A DNA stretch of 64,000 nt from QYOJ01 sp043810345 (lineage in GTDB: Bacteria > Bacteroidota > Bacteroidia > Bacteroidales > FEN-979): positions 34,424-98,423 of the forward strand of contig JBDROF010000102.1 of the NCBI GenBank assembly GCA_043810345.1, in the 5' to 3' direction. Below are positions 1-7,640 of this stretch, one piece after another. Below the pieces are notes generated by a model. That model was not told the DNA's origin. It worked only from the letters and a program-made list of their open reading frames with translations, and did no database searches. Numbering within the stretch: the first letter of the stretch is position 1; each line of letters begins with the position of its first letter. The position numbers and the translations under genes are program-made.

Positions 1-495
1 AAAATATTCCTCCTCAGAGAGAAAATCGAGGTAGTTGATCCCCTCCTCCCGGAGAATGCCCGGATTGATGACTACATATTTTTCGTAATAGATGATTGAC
101 TCCAGTTTCTTCGTTGGCAATCCCAGCATCGAGCCTATTTTATTTGGCAGAGAGCGGAAAAACCAAATGTGGGCAACGGGCACCACCAACTGGATATGTC
201 CCATCCGTTCACGCCGGACCTTCTTCTCTGTGACCTCTACCCCGCACCGGTCGCAAACAATTCCTTTATACCTGATCCTCTTATACTTACCGCAATGACA
301 TTCCCAATCTTTTACCGGTCCGAAGATCCGCTCGCAGAATAAACCATCACGCTCGGGTTTGTAGGTCCGGTAGTTGATGGTCTCGGGTTTCAGCACCTCA
401 CCGCTCGACAGTTCCAGGATCTTCTCCGGGGATGCAAGGCTGATCGTGATACTTGAAAAACCGCTGGTGATTGGTCCGTCTTTTCTAAAAGCCAT
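1..495 (-). CDS. rpoC: RNA polymerase beta' subunit, N-terminal part (runs off window)
   Basis: Largest catalytic-core subunit of RNA polymerase; only the first 165 codons are inside the window and the frame is open to base 1. The ATG at 495-493 begins MAFRKDGPITSGF. The N-terminal zinc-binding site is visible as CHCG followed by CDRC (four cysteines), and downstream comes the conserved MGHIQL..PVAHIWFF clamp segment. It lies 50 bases downstream of the rpoB C-terminal segment in the same direction, the normal rpoBC order. Nothing in the visible part is damaged. The identification rests on motifs recognised by eye and the gene order. Confidence 0.97.
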   Translation of the reverse strand, partial: MAFRKDGPITSGFSSITISLASPEKILELSSGEVLKPETINYRTYKPERDGLFCERIFGPVKDWECHCGKYKRIRYKGIVCDRCGVEVTEKKVRRERMGHIQLVVPVAHIWFFRSLPNKIGSMLGLPTKKLESIIYYEKYVVINPGILREEGINYLDFLSEEEYF

Positions 496-545
496 ATAAT
501 TGTTGATTGTCGATTTCTAAACTGTTTGTGAACTTACCTGATTTC

Positions 546-752
546 TTAGTCGAAGCTGACGTTAAGTCCAAGTCCTCGTAGTTCGTGAATCAGCACATTA
601 AAGGATTCGGGAATTCCCGTGGTAGGCATATTGTCGCCCTTCACGATGGCTTCATACGTTTTGGCACGTCCGATAACATCATCTGATTTCACCGTCTGGA
701 TCTCCAGGAGGATATTGGCAGCGCCAAAAGCCTCCAGGGCCCAAACCTCCAT
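546..752 (-). CDS. rpoB: RNA polymerase beta subunit, C-terminal segment after an in-frame amber codon
   Basis: These 68 codons encode the last part of the beta subunit, starting MEVWALEAFGAA and ending in the conserved PESFNVL...LGLNVSFD tail, which packs against the beta' subunit. The segment is in the same frame as the preceding 1199-codon part and is separated from it only by one TAG (753-755). The ATG immediately after the TAG is the normal internal Met of the family, so it could serve as a restart codon (TAGATG). The family normally has this as one chain of about 1270 residues, and 1199 + 1 + 68 fits. Possible readings are a sequencing error, a real nonsense mutation, suppression or readthrough, or a genuinely split subunit. 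Confidence 0.85.
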   Translation of the reverse strand: MEVWALEAFGAANILLEIQTVKSDDVIGRAKTYEAIVKGDNMPTTGIPESFNVLIHELRGLGLNVSFD

Positions 753-3700
753 CTACCCGAACCGCTGACCACCGAATTGGGCTTTTCCGCCAAGAGGCTG
801 CTGGGTGATGAGCGAGTAAGGTCCGATCGAGCGGGCGTGCATCTTGTCATCCACCATGTGGTGCAACTTCATAATGTAAATGTAACCAACGGTAGTTGGC
901 TGATCGAAACGCACACCGGTAAGCCCGTCATATAGGTACACTTTTCCGTTCTCGGGTAAACCTGCCTGCTTCAGGTACGCATTGATCTGATCCTGCGTGG
1001 CACCGTTGAAGATCGGTGAGGCGAACCGCATGTCGAGTTTCTTGCCGGCCCATCCAAGGATGGTTTCATAGATCTGCCCCAGATTCATCCGGGAGGGCAC
1101 GCCCAACGGATTGAGAACAATGTCGACCGGTGTCCCATCTATCAGGAAGGGCATATCCTCTTCCCTGACGATCTTAGCTACGATCCCTTTGTTCCCATGA
1201 CGACCTGCCATCTTATCCCCAACCTTCAGTTTTCTCTTCTTGGCAATATATACCTTAGCCATCTGCACGATACCCGCAGGAAGGTCATCGCCTACCATGG
1301 AGGTAAACTTGATCCGGTTGTACTGCCCGAGCAGCTCTTTATGTTTGATGATGAAGTTGTTGATCAACACCTTGATCATTGCGTTTTTATCCTTATCCGT
1401 GGTCCATTTATTCGGATTGATGGTGGAGTAATCTACCTCCATCAACACCTTGGCGGAGAACTTCGTTCCTTTCGGAATGATCTCGGTTTTGAAATTATTG
1501 AAAACCCCCTGAGAGATCTTCCCATTGACCAGTACTCCGAGTTTTTCAACCAGCTTGGCTTTCAGTTTGGACTCCTCCTTCAGAAATTCTTCATCAATCT
1601 TCTTCAGGTCCTCCTTCTCTTTCACCTTGGCCTTCCTGTCCTTGATGATCCTGGAAAAAAGCTTTTTCTCGATCACCACACCCTTCATGGATGGGGGTGC
1701 TTTCAGCGAGGCATCCTTCACATCACCGGCCTTATCACCGAAAATAGCCCGTAATAATTTCTCTTCCGGGGTGGGATCGCTCTCCCCTTTTGGCGTGATC
1801 TTCCCTATCAGGATGTCTCCTTCATTCACTTCGGCGCCTATCCTGATCAGTCCGTTTTCATCCAGGTCTTTGGTAGCTTCGGCACTGACATTCGGAATGT
1901 CGTTGGTCAGCTCTTCCACCCCTCGCTTCGTATCACGTACCTCCAGGGTGAACTCCTCTATATGGATAGAGGTAAAGATGTCCTCTTTCACCACCTTTTC
2001 AGAGATCACGATCGCATCCTCAAAATTGTATCCTTTCCAGGGCATGAAGGCAACCATCAGGTTGCGTCCGAGGGCCAGCTCTCCATCCTGCGTAGCATAC
2101 CCTTCGCAAAGCACCATTCCCCGGGTAACCTTATCTCCCTGCCTGACGATAGGCCGGAGATTGATGCAGGTATTCTGGTTGGTTCTGGCAAACTTGGTCA
2201 GCCGGTAGCTTTTTAAATCGTCATCAAAACTGACCATCCGTTCTTTTTCTCCACGGTTATAGCGGATGACTATCTCGTTGGCATCCACACTCTCCACCAC
2301 ACCCTCACCTTCAGCATTGATCAGTACGCGGGAATCGGTGGCCACCATCCCTTCGATTCCTGTACCTACGATGGCTACTTCCGGATTGAGCAGCGGAACA
2401 GCCTGCCGCATCATGTTGGATCCCATCAGGGCACGGTTGGCATCATCGTGCTCCAGAAACGGGATCAACGAAGCAGCGATGGAAGCGATCTGGTTAGGTG
2501 CTATGTCGATCAGGTCAACCTTGGTCTTATCAATGATGGGATAATCAGCTAAGTAGCGGACTTTTACCCGCTCTTCATGCAGATTTCCCTGCTCATCAAA
2601 AGGGGTACTTGCCTGGGCAATGATTTTGTTCTCCTCCTCTTCTGCGGTAAGATAGATAGGGGCTTCCTCAAGAGCGACCTTCCCGTTAAAGACCTTTCTA
2701 TAGGGGGTTTCAATGAAACCGAGGCGATCTATTTTAGCATAGACACAGAGGGAAGAGATCAGGCCGATGTTCGGACCTTCCGGTGTTTCGATCGTACAAA
2801 GACGTCCGTAGTGGGTATAATGGACATCACGAACTTCAAATCCTGCACGCTCACGGGAGAGACCTCCCGGTCCTAGTGCCGAGATACGGCGCTTGTGGGT
2901 AAGCTCCGCCAACGGATTAGTCTGGTCCATGAACTGCGACAGCTGGTTGGTTCCAAAGAAGGTATTGATCACCGACGATAAGGTCTTGGCATTGATCAGG
3001 TCGGTTGGAGTAAACACCTCGTTATCCCGTACGTTCATCCGCTCGCGGATGGTTCTGGCCATCCTCGACAGTCCTACTCCGAATTGGTTGTAAAGCTGTT
3101 CACCTACGGTCCGTACACGGCGGTTGCTGAGGTGGTCAATATCGTCGATCTCCGCTTTGGAGTTCACCAGTTCGATCAGGTATTTGATGATGGAAATAAT
3201 ATCTTCTTTTGTCAGCACCTTTGTCTCCATCGGGGTATTCAGATTCAGTTTACGGTTGATCCGGTACCGCCCCACATCTCCCAGATCATATCGTTTATCA
3301 GAGAAAAAGAGTTTCTCAATGATCCCCCTCGCAGTCTCTTCGTCAGGAGGTTCTGCATTACGCAGCTGCCGGTAAATGAATTCAACAGCTTCTTTCTCCG
3401 AGTTGGCCGGGTCTTTCTGGAGAGTATTGAAGATAATGGAGTAGTCGGTTGTAAGGGAGTCTTTGGTGTGGATCAGGATGGTTTTGATCCCTGCATCCAC
3501 AATCGTGTCCACATGTTCGTCTGCCAGGATGGTTTCACGTTCAATGATCACTTCCGTCCGTTCAATTGAAACCACTTCACCGGTATCTTCATCTACAAAG
3601 TCTTCGATCCAGGTTCTCACTACTCTGGCGGCCAGCTTGGAGCCCACAGCTTTGTTAAGGGTGGGTTTACTCACCTTCACTTCATGCGCCAGATTGAAGA

Positions 3701-4352
3701 TCTCCAGGATGTCTTTATCCGTTTCATATCCAATGGCACGCAACAACGTAGTAACCGGCAATTTCTTTTTCCGGTCGATGTAGGCGTACATCACATTGTT
3801 GATATCGGTGGTGAATTCAATCCAGGAGCCCTTGAACGGGATGATCCGGGCTGAATAAAGCTGTACACCATTGGCATGGTAACTGGTACTGAAAAAGACT
3901 CCGGGGGAGCGGTGCAGCTGGGAAACGATCACCCGTTCGGCTCCGTTGATGACAAAGGTGCCTCTCGGGGTCATATAGGGAATCATTCCCAGGTAAACAT
4001 CCTGGATAATGGTTTCAAAATCTTCATGTTCAGGGTCTGTACAGTAAAGCTTAAGTTTGGCCTTCAGCGGTACGCTATAGGTCAGCCCCCGCTCAATGCA
4101 CTCCTTAATGGAGTATCTGGGGGGATCGATAAAATAGTCGAGGAACTCCAGGACGAAGTTATTCCGGGCATCAGAGATCGGAAAATTTTCCGCAAATACT
4201 TTGAAAAGACCTTCATTGATCCGGTTTTCAGGATTGGTTTCGAGCTGGAAGAAATCCTTGAAGGATTGTATCTGAACATCAAGAAAATCGGGGTATTCAG
4301 CCTGAATCTGGGCAGATGCGAAACTGATTTTTTGGGTTCTATTTGTAGTCAA
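753..4352 (-). CDS. rpoB: RNA polymerase beta subunit, main part, ending at an in-frame TAG
   Basis: Encodes residues 1-1199 of the beta subunit of RNA polymerase. The rifampicin-pocket region is intact: SQFMDQTNPLAELTHKRR, then LGPGGLSRERAGFEVRDVH and TPEGPNIGLI. The DNA/RNA-binding KRKLKVGDKMAGRHGNKG segment and the C-terminal GGKAQFGGQRFG also read normally. The chain stops at TAG exactly where the family has a glutamate (RFG-E-MEVWALEA), so one base change from GAG would explain it. No other frame damage is seen. Start ATG at 4352; a hairpin-rich 132-base gap separates it from rplL. Followed in frame by the remaining 68 codons. Confidence 0.93.
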   Translation of the reverse strand: MTTNRTQKISFASAQIQAEYPDFLDVQIQSFKDFFQLETNPENRINEGLFKVFAENFPISDARNNFVLEFLDYFIDPPRYSIKECIERGLTYSVPLKAKLKLYCTDPEHEDFETIIQDVYLGMIPYMTPRGTFVINGAERVIVSQLHRSPGVFFSTSYHANGVQLYSARIIPFKGSWIEFTTDINNVMYAYIDRKKKLPVTTLLRAIGYETDKDILEIFNLAHEVKVSKPTLNKAVGSKLAARVVRTWIEDFVDEDTGEVVSIERTEVIIERETILADEHVDTIVDAGIKTILIHTKDSLTTDYSIIFNTLQKDPANSEKEAVEFIYRQLRNAEPPDEETARGIIEKLFFSDKRYDLGDVGRYRINRKLNLNTPMETKVLTKEDIISIIKYLIELVNSKAEIDDIDHLSNRRVRTVGEQLYNQFGVGLSRMARTIRERMNVRDNEVFTPTDLINAKTLSSVINTFFGTNQLSQFMDQTNPLAELTHKRRISALGPGGLSRERAGFEVRDVHYTHYGRLCTIETPEGPNIGLISSLCVYAKIDRLGFIETPYRKVFNGKVALEEAPIYLTAEEEENKIIAQASTPFDEQGNLHEERVKVRYLADYPIIDKTKVDLIDIAPNQIASIAASLIPFLEHDDANRALMGSNMMRQAVPLLNPEVAIVGTGIEGMVATDSRVLINAEGEGVVESVDANEIVIRYNRGEKERMVSFDDDLKSYRLTKFARTNQNTCINLRPIVRQGDKVTRGMVLCEGYATQDGELALGRNLMVAFMPWKGYNFEDAIVISEKVVKEDIFTSIHIEEFTLEVRDTKRGVEELTNDIPNVSAEATKDLDENGLIRIGAEVNEGDILIGKITPKGESDPTPEEKLLRAIFGDKAGDVKDASLKAPPSMKGVVIEKKLFSRIIKDRKAKVKEKEDLKKIDEEFLKEESKLKAKLVEKLGVLVNGKISQGVFNNFKTEIIPKGTKFSAKVLMEVDYSTINPNKWTTDKDKNAMIKVLINNFIIKHKELLGQYNRIKFTSMVGDDLPAGIVQMAKVYIAKKRKLKVGDKMAGRHGNKGIVAKIVREEDMPFLIDGTPVDIVLNPLGVPSRMNLGQIYETILGWAGKKLDMRFASPIFNGATQDQINAYLKQAGLPENGKVYLYDGLTGVRFDQPTTVGYIYIMKLHHMVDDKMHARSIGPYSLITQQPLGGKAQFGGQRFG

Positions 4353-4369
4353 GGTCTTTGGGGATTTGC

Positions 4370-4387
4370 GTCCCGTTCGGGCGGGAC
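4370..4387 (-). promoter_or_regulatory. Small hairpin in the rpoB leader
   Basis: A 6-bp inverted repeat, GTCCCG / CGGGAC, with a 6-base loop lies 18 bases upstream of the rpoB start codon in the transcribed rplL-rpoB gap. It could limit ribosome access or be a fortuitous structure. The function is inferred. Confidence 0.4.
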
Positions 4388-4422
4388 AGTTTAAGAAACA
4401 ATTTAACTTTCAATATAAACAA

Positions 4423-4460
4423 GTTATAGACCTCCCCTAGTTAAAGGGAAAGTCTATAAC
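4423..4460 (-). promoter_or_regulatory. Long hairpin between rplL and rpoB (attenuator or processing site)
   Basis: Perfect 9-bp outer arms GTTATAGAC (4423-4431) and GTCTATAAC (4452-4460) enclose a further TCCC/GGGA pairing. It sits 24 bases past the rplL stop, where many bacteria carry a partial terminator or an RNase III site that lowers rpoBC expression relative to the ribosomal protein genes. There is no long T-run after it, so attenuation or RNA processing is more likely than full termination. The role is inferred from position and structure. Confidence 0.6.
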
Positions 4461-4484
4461 TAATTAGGAATGAGAAAGTATAGT

Positions 4485-4865
4485 CTACTTAATTTCAACC
4501 TCTGCACCTGCTTCCTTTAATTGGTTCATCAATGCCTGAGCTTCATCTTTGGTAACGCCTTCCTTGATCGCCTTTGGTGCCGAATCTACGAGTTCTTTGG
4601 CTTCTTTGAGGCCGAGACTGGTCAGTTCCTTCACCAGTTTGACCACAGCCAGTTTAGCTTGTCCCGGGTGCTTCAGTACCACGTCGAATGAGCTTTTTTC
4701 CTCTACCTCAGTACCTCCTTCAGCAACAGCCGCAGGAGCAGCAACGGCTACAGCAGCAGCTGCGGGTTCAATACCATATTCATCTTTCAGGATTGCTGCC
4801 AATTCATTGACCTCTTTTACGGTCAGGTTAACTAACTGTTCAGCAAAAGCTTTTAAGTCTGCCAT
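4485..4865 (-). CDS. rplL: Ribosomal protein bL12 (L7/L12)
   Basis: Stalk protein of the large ribosomal subunit that recruits translational GTPases. 126 residues, the usual length. The N-terminal dimerisation domain is followed by an Ala/Val-rich hinge (AAAAVAVAAPAAVAEGG) and the C-terminal domain with KLAVVKLVKELTSLGLKEAK, the factor-binding helix. Lies between rplJ and rpoB in the standard operon order. The start at ATG 4865 gives MADLKAFAEQL, which agrees with the family. Confidence 0.98.
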   Translation of the reverse strand: MADLKAFAEQLVNLTVKEVNELAAILKDEYGIEPAAAAVAVAAPAAVAEGGTEVEEKSSFDVVLKHPGQAKLAVVKLVKELTSLGLKEAKELVDSAPKAIKEGVTKDEAQALMNQLKEAGAEVEIK

Positions 4866-4930
4866 TTCATTTGTTGTTTTGGTTTCCGGTCTATCCGGAC
4901 GGTTTATAATTCTTGTTGGTTGCTTAATGA

Positions 4931-5452
4931 TTATTCGGGTCGTTCAGATAGAGTCCTGACGATGCCCGAGAGATTTGTTCCGCCTGATTGCAATGCCGAG
5001 ATAACGTTTTTAGCAGGGGATTGCAAGAGGGCAATCAGATCTGCCACCAGTTCATTTTTCGATTTGATGTTTATCAGTGCGTTCAGCTGATCGTCTCCAA
5101 GGTACGCAGTCTCTTCCACCCAGGCTCCTTTGAGAATGGGTTTAGGAGACCTCTTCCGGAACTCCTTGATCAGTTTAGCAGGGTCGTTAGGGACCTCTGA
5201 AAACATGATCGAAGTAGAGCCGGTAAGGATACTGTAAAAAGGTTCCAACTTCTTTCCGCTTTTCTCCATGGCTATTCTGAGAAGGGTATTCTTGATCATC
5301 TGCAGCTCGACATTGCGTTTGAAACAAAGCCGTCGCAGATGGCCGGATGTCTCCACATTCAGATCAGAGATATCAGTAAGGTAGAAGATATTGGCCTCTT
5401 TCAGCTTCTCAACCATAGAATCGATGATCTGATTTTTTTCTTCTTTTTTCAT
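4931..5452 (-). CDS. rplJ: Ribosomal protein uL10
   Basis: Base of the ribosomal stalk; its C-terminal helix carries bL12 dimers. 173 residues starting MKKEEKNQIIDSMVEKL, with the typical rRNA-binding segment around KNTLLRIAMEK and a C-terminal region LQSPAKNVISALQSGG. In E. coli L10 represses the operon through a long leader before rplJ, but here only 26 bases separate rplJ from rplA, so that control cannot work in the same way. Standard operon context between rplA and rplL. Confidence 0.98.
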   Translation of the reverse strand: MKKEEKNQIIDSMVEKLKEANIFYLTDISDLNVETSGHLRRLCFKRNVELQMIKNTLLRIAMEKSGKKLEPFYSILTGSTSIMFSEVPNDPAKLIKEFRKRSPKPILKGAWVEETAYLGDDQLNALINIKSKNELVADLIALLQSPAKNVISALQSGGTNLSGIVRTLSERPE

Positions 5453-5478
5453 GATTTATCGTTCAGATTACTGAAAAA

Positions 5479-6174
5479 TTAAACCGTAACAGATTTGGGT
5501 TCCACCTGTACTCCCGGGCTCATCGTACTTGAGAGGTAAATACTTTTAACATAAGACCCTTTGGCGGAGGCAGGTTTCAATTTGACGACTGTCTGGATAA
5601 GCTCCCTGGCGTTCTCTTCAATTTTGTCGGGTTCAAACGAAACCTTCGCAATCGAAGCGTGGATGATACCAAATTTATCTACTTTGAAATCGATCTTTCC
5701 GGCTTTCACATCCTGGACAGCTTTTCCCACCTCCATGGTCACAGTTCCGGTTTTCGGGTTGGGCATCAGTCCGCGGGGTCCCAGGATCTTTCCGAGGGCA
5801 CCCACTTTGGCCATGACACTGGGCATGGTAATGACTACGTCAATATCTGTCCAGCCACCTTTGATCTTCGTAATGTATTCATCCAGCCCGACATAGTCAG
5901 CACCGGCCGCCTGGGCCTCTTCTTCCTTGTCGGGGGTACACAACACCAGTACCCGGATAGTTTTCCCGGTTCCGTGCGGAAGCGTCACGGTACCACGAAC
6001 CATTTGGTTTGCCTTACGGGGATCTACACCCAGGCGGATGTCTATATCAACTGAGGAATCAAATTTCGTATCGGTAATGTCTTTCACAATCCCTATTGCA
6101 TCAGTCAGTGCGTAAACAGCTTCCCGGTTATATTTCTCAAAAGCCGCTTTCCTCTTCTTGGTCACTTTCGTCAT
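5479..6174 (-). CDS. rplA: Ribosomal protein uL1
   Basis: Large-subunit protein of the mobile L1 stalk near the E site. 231 residues, the normal length, beginning MTKVTKKRKAAFEKYNREAV. Family signature regions include ILGPRGLMPNPKTGTVT in the middle of the chain and GSYVKSIYLSSTMSPGVQV near the end. It follows rplK by 11 bases, so the two are probably translated from one transcript. Confidence 0.98.
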   Translation of the reverse strand: MTKVTKKRKAAFEKYNREAVYALTDAIGIVKDITDTKFDSSVDIDIRLGVDPRKANQMVRGTVTLPHGTGKTIRVLVLCTPDKEEEAQAAGADYVGLDEYITKIKGGWTDIDVVITMPSVMAKVGALGKILGPRGLMPNPKTGTVTMEVGKAVQDVKAGKIDFKVDKFGIIHASIAKVSFEPDKIEENARELIQTVVKLKPASAKGSYVKSIYLSSTMSPGVQVEPKSVTV

Positions 6175-6185
6175 ATATTATAATA

Positions 6186-6674
6186 TTAATATTGTGATTC
6201 ATGCAGAGTACAGACGCGATTAATCGCGTCTGTACAATTAAAAGGGGCCGTGCCTGATACGTTGATGCCCATGCTGCGCGCTGTTCCGGCTACCATCTTC
6301 ATGGCTGACTCTACGGTGAAAGCATTGAGATCGGGCATCTTATCTTCAGCGATCCGTTTTACCTGGTCCCAGGAGACCGATCCCACTTTAGCTCGGTTTG
6401 GCTCTGGTGAACCTTTCTGCAACTTCACGGCTTCCATAAGTTGTACCGCAACCGGTGGCGTCTTGATGATGAAATCGAACGACTTATCCCGGTAAACGGT
6501 GATGATAACAGGAATGATTTTTCCTCCTTTATCCTGGGTGCGGGCGTTAAACTGTTTACAGAACTCCATGATATTCACACCCTTGGCACCTAAAGCAGGG
6601 CCTACTGGTGGAGATGGATTAGCAGCGCCACCCTTGATCTGTAATTTAATTAATCCAGCTACTTCTTTTGCCAT
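6186..6674 (-). CDS. rplK: Ribosomal protein uL11 with a repeat-derived C-terminal tail
   Basis: Binds the GTPase-associated centre of 23S rRNA. The family core is complete: PVGPALGAKGVNIMEFC near the N-terminus and GSVSWDQVKRIAEDKMPDL with VAGTARSMGI near the end. The protein is 162 residues, about 15-20 longer than usual. The excess is encoded by a 28-base perfect palindrome plus flanking sequence (tail CTDAINRVCTLHESQY). The palindrome therefore seems to have landed at the 3' end, removed or displaced the original stop, and kept an open frame. The extra residues follow the complete family core. Confidence 0.96.
   Translation of the reverse strand: MAKEVAGLIKLQIKGGAANPSPPVGPALGAKGVNIMEFCKQFNARTQDKGGKIIPVIITVYRDKSFDFIIKTPPVAVQLMEAVKLQKGSPEPNRAKVGSVSWDQVKRIAEDKMPDLNAFTVESAMKMVAGTARSMGINVSGTAPFNCTDAINRVCTLHESQY
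6208..6235. repeat. 28-base perfect palindrome inside the rplK 3' end
   Basis: The arms GTACAGACGCGATT / AATCGCGTCTGTAC pair exactly with no spacer. It is translated as part of the rplK tail. Related, less perfect elements follow at 6693-6746, suggesting a local family of palindromic inserts in the rplK-nusG region. No transposase is attached. Confidence 0.9.
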
Positions 6675-6692
6675 ATGTCATTTTTTATTGGT

Positions 6693-6746
6693 GAGACGCG
6701 GCAAGCCTCGTCTTTACTATTCCTGAGCCGCAATAATTTGCGGCTC
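6693..6746. repeat. Two palindromic elements between nusG and rplK
   Basis: First, GAGACGCGGCAAGCCTCGTCT (6693-6713) folds with one mismatch and shares the GACGCG/CGCGTC-type arms of the palindrome in rplK. Second, 6725-6746 has perfect 9-bp arms GAGCCGCAA / TTGCGGCTC around TAAT, and its last base is the first base of the complement of the nusG stop codon TAG. The two elements fill most of the 71-base nusG-rplK gap. In RNA both would form hairpins between the two cistrons. Confidence 0.8.
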
Positions 6747-7288
6747 TACTCTTTCTGAACCTGCATGAAGCCAAGTTCGAGCGGGGTTTTCCGTCCGAAG
6801 ATTTTGACCATCACTTTCAGCTTTTTCTTCTCCTCGTTGATCTCTTCGATCACGCCGCTGAAGCTGTTGAAAGGGCCGTCTACCACCGTGACTGTCTCGC
6901 CCACGATATAAGGGATGTTGACCTCTTCACCCTGCTCCGACAGCTCGTCAAATTTTCCCAGCAGGCGTTTCACTTCAGAAGGCCTCAGCGGGTGGGCTTC
7001 CCCTTTTGCTCCAAGGAACCCGAGAACTCCGGGAACGTTTCGGATGATATGGGGAATTTCACCGACCAGGGTGGCTTCGATGAGCACGTATCCGGGAAAA
7101 TAATTCCGCTCTTTGCTCACCTTTTTCCCTTTACGAATCATGTAAACCTTTTCAGTAGGTATCAGTACCTGTACGATGTAATCCTGAAGGTTGAGATTGG
7201 CAATCTCGCTTTCGAGGTATTGCTTCACCTTTTTTTCATTCCCACTGATGGCTCTGACAACGTACCATTTTTTATCCTGTTCACTCAT
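6746..7288 (-). CDS. nusG: Transcription elongation/antitermination factor NusG
   Basis: Binds RNA polymerase clamp and, through its KOW domain, ribosomal uS10 or Rho. 180 residues with the N-terminal NGN domain (KWYVVRAISGNEKKVKQYLE) and a C-terminal KOW motif in VGETVTVVDGPFNSFSG. Preceded by secE and followed by rplK, the conserved order. The stop is TAG, and its position agrees with the family end, which is evidence that TAG is a real stop in this genome. Confidence 0.97.
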   Translation of the reverse strand: MSEQDKKWYVVRAISGNEKKVKQYLESEIANLNLQDYIVQVLIPTEKVYMIRKGKKVSKERNYFPGYVLIEATLVGEIPHIIRNVPGVLGFLGAKGEAHPLRPSEVKRLLGKFDELSEQGEEVNIPYIVGETVTVVDGPFNSFSGVIEEINEEKKKLKVMVKIFGRKTPLELGFMQVQKE

Positions 7289-7324
7289 GCCTTCGGTGCA
7301 ATTGTATCGACGTGTAGAATATGG

Positions 7325-7522
7325 CTAGAAAAGTTTGTAGAACTGCATCAGGACATTGCGGAAGACTTCGTCCATTGCAAATACGACCAGGGCAATGATG
7401 AGCGATGCCACAGATACCACGATGGCGCTGCTTTGCAACTCCTTCCAGCTAGGCCAGGAAGCTTTATGAACCAGCTCATCGTAGCACTCTTTGACGTAGG
7501 TAACTAATTTAAACTTAGCCAT
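7325..7522 (-). CDS. secE: Preprotein translocase subunit SecE
   Basis: Small membrane clamp of the SecYEG protein-export channel. 65 residues: an amphipathic segment containing the signature DELVHKASWPSWKEL, followed by one membrane helix (SAIVVSVASLIIALVVFAMD). Sits between tRNA-Trp and nusG as in most bacteria. Ends at TAG. The short single-helix form is the usual one outside gammaproteobacteria. Confidence 0.95.
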   Translation of the reverse strand: MAKFKLVTYVKECYDELVHKASWPSWKELQSSAIVVSVASLIIALVVFAMDEVFRNVLMQFYKLF

Positions 7523-7537
7523 TTATCTAAATATTTG

Positions 7538-7610
7538 CACGGGTGGTAGGAGTCGAACCCACAGCCTACGGTTTTGGAGACCGCCACTCTACCAATTGAG
7601 CTACACCCGT
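7538..7610 (-). tRNA. tRNA-Trp (CCA)
   Basis: Cloverleaf with acceptor ACGGGTG / CACCCGT and discriminator G, D arm AGCTCAATTGGTAGAGT, anticodon loop CTCCAAA giving CCA, and T loop TTCGACT. Located between tuf and secE, the classical position of tRNA-Trp in this operon. Confidence 0.97.
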
Positions 7611-7640
7611 GTACAATTAATCTTTAATTCAACGAATTGA

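Noticed and set aside
753..755. Genome-wide recoding of TAG as an explanation for rpoB
   Set aside because: nusG, secE, pnuC, the transketolase N-subunit and the FISUMP gene all end at TAG at the family-expected place, and no CTA-anticodon tRNA is seen.
1197..4394. Several open frames antisense to rpoB (up to 227 codons)
   Set aside because: They mirror the strong codon bias of rpoB, have no recognisable motifs and lie opposite a highly conserved gene.
5453..5478. L10-binding leader before rplJ
   Set aside because: The gap is 26 bases, too short for the known leader structure.
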